Shown here piece by piece: positions 1-8,180 of a DNA stretch of 26,314 bases; within the stretch, counting starts at the first letter, position 1, and every line of letters begins with the position of its first letter. The DNA comes from a virus, in the IMG/VR virus record IMGVR_UViG_3300021602_000023, positions 1 through 26,314 of that record; one strand, given 5' to 3'. Position numbers and translations under genes: made by a program. Under the pieces are notes generated by a model. That model did no database searches. It saw only the letters and a program-made list of their open reading frames with translations, and was not told the DNA's origin.

Positions 1-1091
1 TTCCAATGCCACTAGCACCTGAGTAACCTGATGTTCCAATGCCACTTGCACCTGAGTAACCTGATGTGCTTGCACCTGATACACCTGAGTAACCTGATGT
101 GCTTGCACCTGATACACCTGAGTAGCCTGATAGACCAAGCCCCGACACACCAGAGTAACCTGATGTCCCAACACCAGATGTTCCCGACCAACCTGAATAT
201 CCACTGGCACTTGCTGCACCTGGCATACCTGATGTTCCCGAAAAGCCAGAGATACCACCACCAGATACAACTGATGCATGTCCAGTAACTGCTGTGGTAA
301 ATGTCAACGTAGTTGTATTCGTACTAGTGAATGTAACCGTTGGGAAGTCATATCTACCGGCATAACTATTACCAGTTGCATCAACGACTTCAACATTGAC
401 ATATTGCACACCGAGATTGTGTGGAATAGTCCATGTAGTTGACGGTGATGATTGCGTGTAAGTAAATGCGCCTCCTGCTGAACCGGGGGAACCACTGGTA
501 CCTGACCAACCCGAGTAGCCCGATGTACTGGCACCTGATACACCCGAGTAGCCTGATGATCCAATGCCGCTTGCGCCTGAGTAGCCCGATATTCCAAATC
601 CCGACAAACCTGAATAGCCTGATGTTCCGACGCCACTTGCACCTGAGTAACCTGATGTGCTTGCACCTGATACACCTGAGTAACCTGATGTGCTTGCACC
701 TGATACACCTGAGTAGCCCGATAGACCAAGTCCCGATACACCTGAGTAGCCCGATGTTCCTACGCCACTCGTTCCAGAGAATCCAGAATATCCACTGGCA
801 CTTGCGGCACCTGGCATACCTGATGTTCCGGAGAAACCGGATGCGCCGCCACCAGATGCTACTGAGGCGAACCCAGCAACTGCGCTTGTAAATACTAACG
901 TGACGTTATTTGAGTCGACAAACGTAACTGTCGGGAAGTCATATCTTCCTGCAAAACTATTACCCGTGGCATCAATAACTTCAACATTGACATACTGCAC
1001 ACCAAGGTTGTGCGGAATGTTCCACGTAGTAGCAGGCGCAGCCTGTGTATAAGTAAATGCTCCACCGGCTGAACCAGTTGCACCTGATATA
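1..1091 (-). repeat. 591-bp direct duplication inside the collagen-like fibre gene
   Basis: Bases 1-500 align with 592-1091 at a constant offset of 591 bp (197 codons). The unit contains one run of SGxSG triplets plus one complete beta-rich domain. Checkpoints: 31 with 622, 250 with 841 and 466 with 1057. The copies are close but have diverged, mostly at third positions and within the triplets. The unit keeps the reading frame, so it lengthens the fibre by one whole module. Confidence 0.8.
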
Positions 1092-1903
1092 CCAGATGCG
1101 CCCGAGTAACCTGAAATTCCAACGCCGCTGAATCCTGAGTAGCCTGATGTTCCGACGCCGCTGGCACCCGAATAGCCTGATGTGCTTGCTCCGGAGATAC
1201 CCGAGTAACCTGATATTCCTATACCACTGATACCTGAGTAGCCCGATGTACTGGCACCCGATACACCTGAGTAGCCCGACGATCCAATACCCGAGAAACC
1301 TGAGTATCCAGACAGACCTAATCCGGATGTCCCTGACGTTCCTGACCAACCTGATGTACCCGAGTCACCTTGTGTACCTGAGAATCCTGATCTACCAGAA
1401 TATCCGCTGATACCACCCTGTGGTCCCACCCAGTATCCAGATGTGTTTATAACTTCAATTCCACCTACCCATAGATTACCGAGAGTACCAACAGATGTAA
1501 TATTTGGCTGACTACTAGCGGCAAAAGTCAACGTACCCGTGAGGTTCGCCAGACCATTACCAACTGATGCAAAACTATTTGAAAATACGTTATTGGGGTT
1601 TATGTCAATGACTAGCTTTTGAACTGAGTTTGTGATTGTTGTGTCAGTGTTGCCATTGGCATCTCGTCCTATGCTCAACGAAGATGTATGAACTCTGACG
1701 CAGGCTATATTTGCCGATATCAGTACATTACCAGAAGGCGGATTGACTTGTACCCCGGCACCGGCGGTAATAGTTGTGATGGCCCCGGTTGATGTGTTAT
1801 ATAACTCTGTGAAGTTATTTTGCGCCTTCTGAAACGCTGAACGAATTGCATCTGCATCGGGATCATTGGGGAACGCACCGAAATCTATGTTCTGCTGACT
1901 CAT
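1..1903 (-). CDS. Collagen-like tail fibre protein (3' end beyond window)
   Basis: The frame is open from an ATG at 1903 (MSQQNIDFGAFPNDPDADAIR) to the left edge, so at least 634 residues are visible and the C-terminus is missing. Residues 1-60 look like the short helical N-terminal segment (FPNDPDADAIRSAFQKAQNNFTELY) seen at the start of T4-like phage fibre proteins. From about residue 160 the chain is mostly Gly-X-Ser/Tyr triplets of the SGYSG and SGASG type, interrupted by two copies of a beta-rich domain (about residues 275-355 and 472-550) carrying the motif WxIPHNLGVQYVNVEV and DATGNSxAGRYDFPTVTF. Collagen-like shafts with such inserts are typical of trimeric phage fibres that contact the host surface. 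The start is supported by an AAGGTAA ribosome site and a late box at 1929-1936. Several antisense Leu/His/Gln-rich open frames across this stretch are shadows of the repeats. Confidence 0.88.
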   Translation of the reverse strand, partial: MSQQNIDFGAFPNDPDADAIRSAFQKAQNNFTELYNTSTGAITTITAGAGVQVNPPSGNVLISANIACVRVHTSSLSIGRDANGNTDTTITNSVQKLVIDINPNNVFSNSFASVGNGLANLTGTLTFAASSQPNITSVGTLGNLWVGGIEVINTSGYWVGPQGGISGYSGRSGFSGTQGDSGTSGWSGTSGTSGLGLSGYSGFSGIGSSGYSGVSGASTSGYSGISGIGISGYSGISGASTSGYSGASGVGTSGYSGFSGVGISGYSGASGISGATGSAGGAFTYTQAAPATTWNIPHNLGVQYVNVEVIDATGNSFAGRYDFPTVTFVDSNNVTLVFTSAVAGFASVASGGGASGFSGTSGMPGAASASGYSGFSGTSGVGTSGYSGVSGLGLSGYSGVSGASTSGYSGVSGASTSGYSGASGVGTSGYSGLSGFGISGYSGASGIGSSGYSGVSGASTSGYSGWSGTSGSPGSAGGAFTYTQSSPSTTWTIPHNLGVQYVNVEVVDATGNSYAGRYDFPTVTFTSTNTTTLTFTTAVTGHASVVSGGGISGFSGTSGMPGAASASGYSGWSGTSGVGTSGYSGVSGLGLSGYSGVSGASTSGYSGVSGASTSGYSGASGIGTSGYSGASGIG

Positions 1904-1928
1904 CGGTTACCTTATATTGTTCATTAAG

Positions 1929-1936
1929 TATTTATC
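1929..1936 (-). promoter_or_regulatory. Late promoter box GATAAATA for the collagen-like fibre
   Basis: Reverse complement reads GATAAATACTTAATG. It lies 25 nt before the ATG at 1903, leaving room for a short leader with an AAGG ribosome site. It matches the octamer found at other structural genes here and differs from the T4 late consensus TATAAATA only at its first base. Confidence 0.7.
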
Positions 1937-1959
1937 GCACGGAATAAAACCTCGTAGGT

Positions 1960-1987
1960 AAAAAAATAGCCCGGCGAACCGGGCTAT
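1960..1987 (-). terminator. Rho-independent terminator after the 1026-residue protein gene
   Basis: On the minus strand a 9-bp stem (ATAGCCCGG / CCGGGCTAT) closes a TTCG loop and is followed by seven T residues. It lies 17 nt after the stop codon at 2005 and before the late box of the fibre gene, so it separates the two transcription units. Confidence 0.88.
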
Positions 1988-2004
1988 CTTCTAAACGCAG
2001 CTTC

Positions 2005-5000
2005 TTATAGTCCGCTTAATTTTACCCAATCTTTTAAAAGATCAGTTGATTCTTTCATCGGCGTAGATGCGACTGTAACAGGGCTACCCACTGATTGAGT
2101 GCGCTTTCTGCCATTTAAGCCACCAGTAATGACGTTCTGCATGAAGTCAATGTCAGATTCAAAAGTTTCATCCTCTAAATTGCCACCTGCATCATTGGCC
2201 CATTCAGTGACTTCTTCTTTTTCTTCCTCTTCTTCGCCTTCTTCTTCGGCTGGTTCCTCTGCCTCTTCGCCTTCTTCTTCGGCTGGTTCCTCTGCCTCTT
2301 CTTCACCGGTGTCAGCGACGGGTTCGGTCTCTCCTTCACCTGCTTCACTCCATGCATCATGGACTTTTTCTAGTTTTTCAGTGGCTTGCGCTACTTCTTC
2401 TTCAGAGGATCCTTCAGCTTCGGGTGCTCCGAAGGTCGGAGTATTTTCGGCAGCCATTGCTTCAGCCTGATCAGGAGTTTCTGTTTCGTCAGTTACTTGC
2501 TGACCATGCTCTTGGCAAGAGCCAGATTCACATGCTTGACATCCGCCTTCATCAACTTCAACTTCTGCTGTGCCAGGTTGTCCACCTTGACCGGTCATCT
2601 TGCGAATGAGGCCGAGCATATCATCGTGATCGTCAACCACTTCAATGTCCGCTTCAGGATTATTCTGAGACTGGATGGACATCTGCGGAGAACCTTCTGG
2701 ATCTGCTTGTGTATCACCGGCAAACATACCGAGACCAGCAGACTTGACGATTGCTAACAGATGTTGTGCATCTTCGTCAGTTGCCGAGATTGTAACTGAG
2801 TCAGGGCCATCACCGAGTCCGGTGTTAGCAGTGACGTTCATACCTTCACTCAATAGAGAGTCAAGTTCTTTTTCCCAGCCTTCAAATTGAACGTTTGCAA
2901 CCGGGGCAGCATCCCATGGGCTCGCTGTGGCAAGTCTATCACCTGCTGCTTTGAGATTAGGACCGTGTGACAGGCTATCGTTAGCATTAACTTGATCCAA
3001 CGTCAGCGGAAAACGACTTTCTCCGCCCTTACCTTGCATCTGTCGCATATATGCAGGCACATCAACTGGATGTGGCTCATTTAGAGACTCATCTACTGGG
3101 ACATCATGCTCCTGAACATCGCGGTCAAAGCGTTGCATTACCCATTCAAATGGATCTCCATCACGTGCCTTCATTGTTCCGTACGGCATTTCGCCCATGT
3201 CGCAATAGTAATCATACAGCGCATCATACAGATCCTGATCTAATTCTTCTCCGGCAACAAAGTTCTTGACTTCGTGCTTGAACTTGCTGATGATGTGCTT
3301 CATCGTGTCGTGAGATTCGCGGATGATACTCTCTTTGATCTTGCTCACTGGCTTCTTCGGATCCTGTTTTGTGTCCTTAGTCATATCAGCCTTGCTCTTT
3401 CCATATTTCTTTTTGAACTCTGCATCAGGCAAACTGTCTTTCTTGTTCCCCAAGTCCATAGATAGGTCCTTCATTCTGCCTTCCGCCACACCTTGACCTA
3501 GTAGATGTCTGCTAATAATTCGTTGTGCTTGTCTAGGCAACTCACTAAATTCCACTGGCTTCATAGCTTTTGACACATATTGTTGTATTTGTGGATCGGT
3601 GCCTTTGGTGTTTTTCCAATATGTTTGTGTTCTTATAGGGCCGCTAATTCCCGAAGTAAGTGCAAGAACACCAGAGTTTGGTGTCCAGGCATAATAACCT
3701 TGACGATTACCATACACTGTCACACCCTGTTCAGAGCCTTCGTCAATAGTAGGATCAGCTTCCCATGATAAACGATCAACCGCTTTGTTGATTCCTTGAC
3801 CGCGCCTTACGTTCTTTGCGGCTGATTGTCTATATTCAGGAGAATGCCTGAGTGATTTGAGTCTGCCTGTTATATACGGACCTTTTTCTTCTGGAGAGGC
3901 ATCGCTATATCCAATATCATAAGCATCGCTACCAGCATTTCTAGTCCTGGAATCACTTGCCTTCTTCACATAAGAGGCAAGAGTTTTCGGAGAGAGTTCG
4001 TTGAGTTGACCTTCTTTGACTGGCTTCTTCTTAGCGTCCTTCACAGCCTTCTTGAACGGCTCTTTCTTGTTACCGTCTTTATCTTTATCAAGGAAGTCTG
4101 GCTTTGCTTTCTTACCCTCTGCCATTCGACTGTTGCCTTGCGTTGCCGCCCAACGATCTGAGCCGGCGTCTTGTTTGTTTTTACGGGCTGTAGCAGCTAA
4201 ATCATTAGCTCCTTGCCCTTTACCACGACTAGCTGCCCACATGTCATCATCAGCATCACGGCTTGCTTTACGACTTTGGCGAACAATATCTTCCGGTGAT
4301 TCACCAGCTTCTGCCATTTGCCCGACAGCAGGTTTTTGCTTGTGTGCATCACCGTACACTGAACCTACTACGCCGTCCCATTCACCGACTGCCTTACCAC
4401 GTGAGTCATGTCCTTCGTCAATATCACGATCACCCACAAACTCTACGGCACCTGCTTTGCGGCATGCCACTTTCCATTTGTAGTATCCATGATACTCAGT
4501 TTCACCCATATGATTCTTCTCAACTTCTTTTAATTGACCGGGTTTAGATGGATCAGCCACATTTACAGAACCAGAAGCCACCGCTTGAGTTGCCTGTTGA
4601 TTCGTAGTTTGTGCCACAGTTTGACCCTGGGCATTCTTAAAAGATGCGCCGCCAGCAGGGAGTGGGCCTTGAGTTAACGTAGAGGCTTCATTCAATGATG
4701 CTTCTGCGTGTTCAATCCAGTCCTTCAATGAGTGCTTTGTTGTTTTCTTCTTGTCCCACGGCTTCAGTTTGACATCCTTCTTAGCACCGAAACCGGACCA
4801 ATCTGGCTTATCTTTTGCTGCCTTGTTTTCTGGTTTCACTGGACGACCGCGACCACGCTTCTCAGCAGGCTCAACTGCTTTCTTGGCTTTCTTCTTCTTG
4901 CCATAGTCATCAGTCTTTTCATCATCTTCGTCACCTTGGAAAGCAGTGCCGTATTTACCTTTGTGCTTTGATCCTTTTTCGTCGGAAGTAACAGTGCCAC

Positions 5001-5085
5001 CCTTGTGAGTAGTCTTTTCTTCTTTTGCTTCAACGATAGGTTGCGAAAGCGCAGTTAGTTTGTTCATCATGTCTAAAATGTTCAT
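2005..5085 (-). CDS. Large modular, highly charged phage protein, likely virion or scaffold associated
   Basis: A 1026-residue protein of unknown function. The N-terminal 130 residues are Lys/Asp-rich. Next comes a Trp-containing pair of related segments (DDDMWAASRGKGQG and GSDRWAATQGNSRMAEG). Then come KAKPDFLDKDKDGNKKEPFKK, LNELSPKTLASYVKKAS, VAEGRMKDLSMDLGNKK with AEFKKKYGKSKADM, and a Cys/His cluster CQACESGSCQEH (CxxC-x4-CxxH) that could bind a metal. A strongly acidic Glu run precedes the conserved-looking C-terminus ending in LLKDWVKLSGL. Several of these pieces resemble modules I recall from proteins of environmental T4-like phages, joined by short AEG linkers. No enzyme motif or membrane segment is visible. 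The start has an AAGGAAAT ribosome site; the gene lies 8 nt after its upstream neighbour and ends at a strong terminator. A scaffold or ejected head protein is possible but unproven. Confidence 0.8.
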   Translation of the reverse strand: MNILDMMNKLTALSQPIVEAKEEKTTHKGGTVTSDEKGSKHKGKYGTAFQGDEDDEKTDDYGKKKKAKKAVEPAEKRGRGRPVKPENKAAKDKPDWSGFGAKKDVKLKPWDKKKTTKHSLKDWIEHAEASLNEASTLTQGPLPAGGASFKNAQGQTVAQTTNQQATQAVASGSVNVADPSKPGQLKEVEKNHMGETEYHGYYKWKVACRKAGAVEFVGDRDIDEGHDSRGKAVGEWDGVVGSVYGDAHKQKPAVGQMAEAGESPEDIVRQSRKASRDADDDMWAASRGKGQGANDLAATARKNKQDAGSDRWAATQGNSRMAEGKKAKPDFLDKDKDGNKKEPFKKAVKDAKKKPVKEGQLNELSPKTLASYVKKASDSRTRNAGSDAYDIGYSDASPEEKGPYITGRLKSLRHSPEYRQSAAKNVRRGQGINKAVDRLSWEADPTIDEGSEQGVTVYGNRQGYYAWTPNSGVLALTSGISGPIRTQTYWKNTKGTDPQIQQYVSKAMKPVEFSELPRQAQRIISRHLLGQGVAEGRMKDLSMDLGNKKDSLPDAEFKKKYGKSKADMTKDTKQDPKKPVSKIKESIIRESHDTMKHIISKFKHEVKNFVAGEELDQDLYDALYDYYCDMGEMPYGTMKARDGDPFEWVMQRFDRDVQEHDVPVDESLNEPHPVDVPAYMRQMQGKGGESRFPLTLDQVNANDSLSHGPNLKAAGDRLATASPWDAAPVANVQFEGWEKELDSLLSEGMNVTANTGLGDGPDSVTISATDEDAQHLLAIVKSAGLGMFAGDTQADPEGSPQMSIQSQNNPEADIEVVDDHDDMLGLIRKMTGQGGQPGTAEVEVDEGGCQACESGSCQEHGQQVTDETETPDQAEAMAAENTPTFGAPEAEGSSEEEVAQATEKLEKVHDAWSEAGEGETEPVADTGEEEAEEPAEEEGEEAEEPAEEEGEEEEEKEEVTEWANDAGGNLEDETFESDIDFMQNVITGGLNGRKRTQSVGSPVTVASTPMKESTDLLKDWVKLSGL
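2234..2299 (-). repeat. 33-bp tandem repeat, two copies, coding EEAEEPAEEEG
   Basis: Two adjacent 33-bp copies (2234-2266 and 2267-2299) encode 11-residue acidic units in the Glu-rich region of the 1026-residue protein. The copies are essentially identical at DNA level, which suggests recent slippage or recombination. Confidence 0.8.
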
Positions 5086-5093
5086 ATATTTCC

Positions 5094-5708
5094 TTATTTG
5101 GATGCGCCTGTCGCAGGCCTTGCTGGTTGTGTGTGCTTACTCATCGGGCTATTGATGCCCGCTTTGTCCATTACAGGTTGCTTGAATGGATCAAAAGCAT
5201 CTGGCGTCTTTTTACCTGCATATGGAATGTCAATCTTTGATCCTTCAGATTGTTTCTTGATGGAACTAAGATATGAATCTCCGTATTCTTTAGAAGCCTC
5301 TTTGCCGTTGTCTTCCAACTCAGCATGATTCAGCAATGGATTGTGATCTGCTTGATTTGCATATCCCTCTGCCTCAGAGTTGATGCTGTCATCAAAGTCA
5401 GAAGTGACTACTCGGACCAGATTAATATTGTGACCGAGTAACATGGCAATCTGTTGGATCATCGGCTCAGTTGCAGGATACCTGAACTCGGCTTTGATGA
5501 TTGTCACGGGTTGATTTGTAACTCCTGGGAAACCATACGGATCCTTTTGAATCGGGGTGGTAGTTGGATCACCAATGGAGATTGGATCGAACTTATTCAG
5601 ATTGTATCTGAACATTTCAATGAAGTTCTTATCGACATCTCCGGCGATCTTGATCGTATAATTATACGACCTGACGCTTTCCACGATGTATTGTTTTAGG
5701 CTGATCAT
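5094..5708 (-). CDS. Conserved T4-like phage protein of unknown function (head/virion associated?)
   Basis: A 204-residue protein beginning MISLKQYIVESVRSYNYTIKIAGDV. The N-terminal half (IKIAGDVDKNFIEMFRYNL, PTTTPIQKDPYGFPGV, AEFRYPATEPMIQQIAM) has the look of a small alpha/beta domain that I recall in hypothetical proteins near head genes of environmental T4-like phages. The C-terminal half is polar and probably flexible, ending in Pro/Ala/Lys-rich sequence. An in-frame ATG exists 36 nt upstream (5744), but the late box at 5728-5735 lies between the two, and the start at 5708 has an AGGAAC ribosome site, so 5708 is chosen. It is followed after 8 nt by the 1026-residue gene, so the two are probably co-transcribed from this box. 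Confidence 0.82.
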   Translation of the reverse strand: MISLKQYIVESVRSYNYTIKIAGDVDKNFIEMFRYNLNKFDPISIGDPTTTPIQKDPYGFPGVTNQPVTIIKAEFRYPATEPMIQQIAMLLGHNINLVRVVTSDFDDSINSEAEGYANQADHNPLLNHAELEDNGKEASKEYGDSYLSSIKKQSEGSKIDIPYAGKKTPDAFDPFKQPVMDKAGINSPMSKHTQPARPATGASK

Positions 5709-5727
5709 GTTTGTTCCTATATATAAG

Positions 5728-5735
5728 TATTTATC
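5728..5735 (-). promoter_or_regulatory. Late promoter box GATAAATA for the 204-residue gene
   Basis: Reverse complement reads AGTGATAAATACTTATATATAGGAAC. The box sits 19 nt before the ATG at 5708 and a few nucleotides upstream of the end of the gp16-like gene (stop at 5737). This position decides the start codon of the downstream gene. Confidence 0.7.
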
Positions 5736-5736
5736 A

Positions 5737-6210
5737 CTATTCATTATTTTTGGCAGACAGAATCTTCAAAAGTTCATTACGATCCAGAGTTTTTCCGTCT
5801 CCTAGTGGTGTTGATTCAATCTCTTCAACCTTGCTGGAAACCTTTTGGTCAAGTGCTGCCTTCTTCAGTTGAAGTTCAATCATCTTGAGTTTTTTGTTCA
5901 GTTTTGCTGTTTTAGCAGTGATGGCATGCCCTAAAAAGGTTCCTGCTGAGTTGAAAATCTCAGCGGAGAATCGTGCTTCAACTTGAAGTCCGAGGTCCAT
6001 GAGGTCTTTATATGAGTTCTTGGCCAGGTCAGCTAACTCATCCATATCGCTATCAGCAGCCTCTAACCCACGGACCGCAGGTAGAGCGGATTCAATTTTT
6101 TCCAGATTTGAAAGAGCGTCAATGGTGACCAAAGTAGCAACATCAGGAACTACTTCTGATTCTACTGGGGATGATGGAAGGGAGAACAGTTCTTCTAATT
6201 TTTTAGACAT
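5737..6210 (-). CDS. gp16: Small terminase subunit, gp16-like
   Basis: A 157-residue protein (T4 gp16 is 164). It has an acidic, flexible N-terminus (MSKKLEELFSLPSSPVE) and a long helical middle (DMDELADLAKNSYKDLMDLG, EIFNSAGTFLGHAITAKTAKLNKKLKMIELQLKKA). The tail ends near LGDGKTLDRNELLKILSAK. The helical core with its SAGTFLGHAITAK segment fits the coiled-coil oligomerisation region of T4-type small terminases, which form a ring regulating the large packaging ATPase. No large terminase (gp17) is adjacent here, unlike in T4. The ATG lies only 4 nt after a late box, and the gene follows the gp4-like gene with an 8-nt gap. The assignment rests on pattern and context, not on a catalytic motif. 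Confidence 0.65.
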   Translation of the reverse strand: MSKKLEELFSLPSSPVESEVVPDVATLVTIDALSNLEKIESALPAVRGLEAADSDMDELADLAKNSYKDLMDLGLQVEARFSAEIFNSAGTFLGHAITAKTAKLNKKLKMIELQLKKAALDQKVSSKVEEIESTPLGDGKTLDRNELLKILSAKNNE

Positions 6211-6214
6211 ACCC

Positions 6215-6222
6215 TATTTATC
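6215..6222 (-). promoter_or_regulatory. Late promoter box GATAAATA 4 nt before the gp16-like ATG
   Basis: Reverse complement reads CCGATAAATAGGGTATG. The TAA stop of the gp4-like gene (6218-6220) lies inside the octamer. With T4 spacing, transcription would begin at or next to the A of the ATG. Confidence 0.65.
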
Positions 6223-6661
6223 GGTTTGGACGGCCGTTGGCAAAAATGTCCTGCTCGTTTACAATGCGAAAGGTGAAGCCATTTCGTTTACAATATGCCT
6301 GACAGGCTTGCCATTTAGCAGTATTGATGATGACTTGTTGTTGATCACCTTTATTTCTGGCTTCAGTCATGATAGTCTGAGACCTCGGTTTCACCTCAAT
6401 GATTTCGGCATGTTGTTTATTCTTGTTATCCACATATACACAGAAGAAATCAGGAATGTAGTTGGAGATTTTACCAGTGAATGGATGACGATACGGAACC
6501 GATATTGATTCGCTGGCCCAGTGTAGGATGTGATCATTGTTGTCAAAGAAGGTCATCATGGCCATCTCCCAACTTGATCTATACTTCGGCGTTCCCTTGC
6601 CTATGTATTTTTCAGGGTTCTTGGGAGTGAATAAGCCCTGAGCATACTTACCTCTTTGCAT
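6218..6661 (-). CDS. gp4: Head completion protein, gp4-like nuclease fold
   Basis: A 147-residue protein close in length to T4 gp4 (also called gp50). The segment YRSSWEMAMMTFFDNNDHILHWASESISVPYRHPFTGK followed by YIPDFFCVY and HAEIIEVKP matches the head-completion family. The pattern E...PDF...EVKP is that of a TnsA/PD-(D/E)XK-type nuclease core. KWQACQAYCKRNGFTFRIV near the C-terminus is also typical. In T4 this protein is added to the filled head before tail joining. The ATG begins 1 nt after the upstream TGA (TGATATG), which suggests translational coupling. (The quoted segment is split across the motif boundaries and was read directly from the frame.). Confidence 0.85.
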   Translation of the reverse strand: MQRGKYAQGLFTPKNPEKYIGKGTPKYRSSWEMAMMTFFDNNDHILHWASESISVPYRHPFTGKISNYIPDFFCVYVDNKNKQHAEIIEVKPRSQTIMTEARNKGDQQQVIINTAKWQACQAYCKRNGFTFRIVNEQDIFANGRPNR

Positions 6662-6662
6662 A

Positions 6663-7022
6663 TCAAAGGACGATGTTACGCGACACTGGTTGATTAGGTT
6701 GAGGGATTACACCTACCCCGTATAGAGATGTCTTTGACTTGAAACTATTGAGGTAATACGCCAGAATCTGATTCATCTGTAGTTTAGTAATGCCCTTGAT
6801 GTACCCTAGTAGTTCCAAAACATTGATGCCAGTTTCTTGAGAGATTCTGAATAACATGGCGGTGAAGTTACCTGCGATACTCTTGCTCGGTATAATCGAG
6901 GTGAAGTATCCATTGACAATATCAAATTCATTGCCATTTACAATGGAATTCCATGCATAGAACGAATCAAATATTTTGATCGTCTGGACGATGGTGTTAC
7001 GGGAGTCTACTATTTTTGCCAT
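6663..7022 (-). CDS. Small conserved phage protein, probably virion associated
   Basis: A 119-residue protein beginning MAKIVDSRNTIVQTIKIFDS. The motifs FDSFYAWNSIVNGNEFDIVNGYF and TAMLFRISQETGINVLELL suggest a compact, mainly helical fold. I recall similar small proteins in environmental T4-like phages between tail and head-completion genes, but I cannot name a T4 counterpart. It does not resemble gp53, which sits beside gene 4 in T4. It begins 2 nt after the stop of the tube-like gene and ends 1 nt before the gp4-like ATG, so it is translated within the same operon. Confidence 0.75.
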   Translation of the reverse strand: MAKIVDSRNTIVQTIKIFDSFYAWNSIVNGNEFDIVNGYFTSIIPSKSIAGNFTAMLFRISQETGINVLELLGYIKGITKLQMNQILAYYLNSFKSKTSLYGVGVIPQPNQPVSRNIVL

Positions 7023-7024
7023 GA

Positions 7025-8161
7025 TTATGTAATGGTGATGACTGGTGCCGGAGTCGTAACAACATTAGCAGGTGTCTTGCCAGCAACGCCAGGGAAACTC
7101 GGGAAAGTGCTCAAGAGGTTTCTATTCATATCTACTTTTCCAGCCTGGACAACTAATGCTTGTGTGGCAAGCGCGGTTCCTTCGCCTATGATTGCTTGTT
7201 TCAGATTCATAGATGATGCTGTCTTTATCGTAGTTCCGAGAGTTTTCAGAGTGTTCAAGGAGAATGTTCCGTTCTGTAAATCGTTTAGCACACCAAGGCC
7301 ACCATCAACTAATCCATTTGGACCAAGAATAGAATTCTGGGACCCAGGTATTGATATCGGACTTTTTGTGCGGTCGTAATTGGCAACATTACCAAATCCG
7401 GTTACGATTGCATCAGGGGATTGTCCGGCTATGGCACCATCATAATATTTAACTGTTTCGTAATCAATGGTCATTTTATTTTCCATGACACCACCAGCGT
7501 CAGCATACGAATACGTGTCGTGACCGAAGCGAGTAATGATCGGATTGATTAGAGTATATGCAGAAAAGTTGTGCCTGTTCATACCGAAGATTGTGATGTT
7601 CTTGAAGAACGGCGGCTTTGTAGCTCCTACTGAAAGGGCCGATGGTTCTCCCGAGAAGCCCCAATCATCATATCCTGTTATTGACGGTTGATACTGAGTC
7701 CGCTCGTTGTATGTAGTTCCTGGTAGTAGTTGACTTGAAGATGCCCCGCCCATTCCACCTTGGATATGCGTGGCATCTTTATAGTAATAGGTATAGTAGT
7801 TATACCACAGCTTACGAATCATGTCACCATTATCATCATGGAAGTCAATGTCAATAGGATCGTATTTGATCTTTGTCTGAACAATTCGCTTACGGTTATA
7901 CTGGTTCATTTCATGAGTGGCAAAAGTATAACTCGGTAACTTGATTGATTTTACTAATAGTCCCCAAGTGGGATTGGGGCAATTAGGTAGAGCCTCCGTG
8001 TTTACATCAAAGTAAACATGGAAGAGAAATTTATGTTTAGGCGCGTTCTTATAATTGTCCGCCCTAAACGTCTTTGAAGCGTGGGTGTAATCCCGTAGGT
8101 AATCGCTGCCGAAGAAAGCTCCGACAGCGTCCTGTAAAAGATTAGGTGGTAGTAATGACAT
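7025..8161 (-). CDS. Tail-tube-like baseplate protein, gp54-like candidate
   Basis: A 378-residue protein. The first 300 residues look like an enlarged tail-tube fold: KHKFLFHVYFDVN, LLVKSIKLPSYTFATHEMNQYN, TKIKYDPIDIDFHDD, then FKNITIFGMNRHNFSAYTLINP and NKMTIDYETVKYYDG, the strand that closes the tube domain. The C-terminal 80 residues are Gly/Ala/Thr-rich and low in complexity. In T4, gp54 is a tube paralogue that starts tube polymerisation on the baseplate, and a copy next to gp19 here fits that role. Other tube-like adaptors are possible. The start codon lies in an 8-bp hairpin (8159-8177) whose loop holds part of the AGGAG ribosome site. Another odd point is its position directly after the tube gene, since in T4 gene 54 lies in a separate baseplate cluster. 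Confidence 0.7.
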   Translation of the reverse strand: MSLLPPNLLQDAVGAFFGSDYLRDYTHASKTFRADNYKNAPKHKFLFHVYFDVNTEALPNCPNPTWGLLVKSIKLPSYTFATHEMNQYNRKRIVQTKIKYDPIDIDFHDDNGDMIRKLWYNYYTYYYKDATHIQGGMGGASSSQLLPGTTYNERTQYQPSITGYDDWGFSGEPSALSVGATKPPFFKNITIFGMNRHNFSAYTLINPIITRFGHDTYSYADAGGVMENKMTIDYETVKYYDGAIAGQSPDAIVTGFGNVANYDRTKSPISIPGSQNSILGPNGLVDGGLGVLNDLQNGTFSLNTLKTLGTTIKTASSMNLKQAIIGEGTALATQALVVQAGKVDMNRNLLSTFPSFPGVAGKTPANVVTTPAPVITIT

Positions 8162-8177
8162 ACACTCCTAGTGTATG
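8159..8177 (-). promoter_or_regulatory. RNA hairpin enclosing the ribosome site and start codon of the tube-like gene
   Basis: The mRNA reads CAUACACU AGG AGUGUAUG, a perfect 8-bp stem with a 3-nt loop. The AUG of the gene is inside the 3' arm and the AGGAG ribosome site spans the loop and 3' arm. It lies just after the gp19 stop (8181). Confidence 0.7.
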
Positions 8178-8180
8178 ATA

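Noticed and set aside
304-1349. Antisense and other-frame open frames over the fibre gene, rich in His, Leu, Gln or Arg (for example 304-741 and 981-1349)
   Set aside because: They are shadows of the Gly-Ser-Tyr triplet repeats; the fibre frame is open across the whole stretch and has the domain motifs.
4016-4483. 155-residue plus-strand frame opposite the 1026-residue gene
   Set aside because: Antisense of Lys/Asp-rich sequence; Ser/Leu/Pro composition and no start signals.
5709-5744. N-terminal extension of the 204-residue protein (start at 5744)
   Set aside because: The late box lies inside it and the ribosome site belongs to the ATG at 5708.
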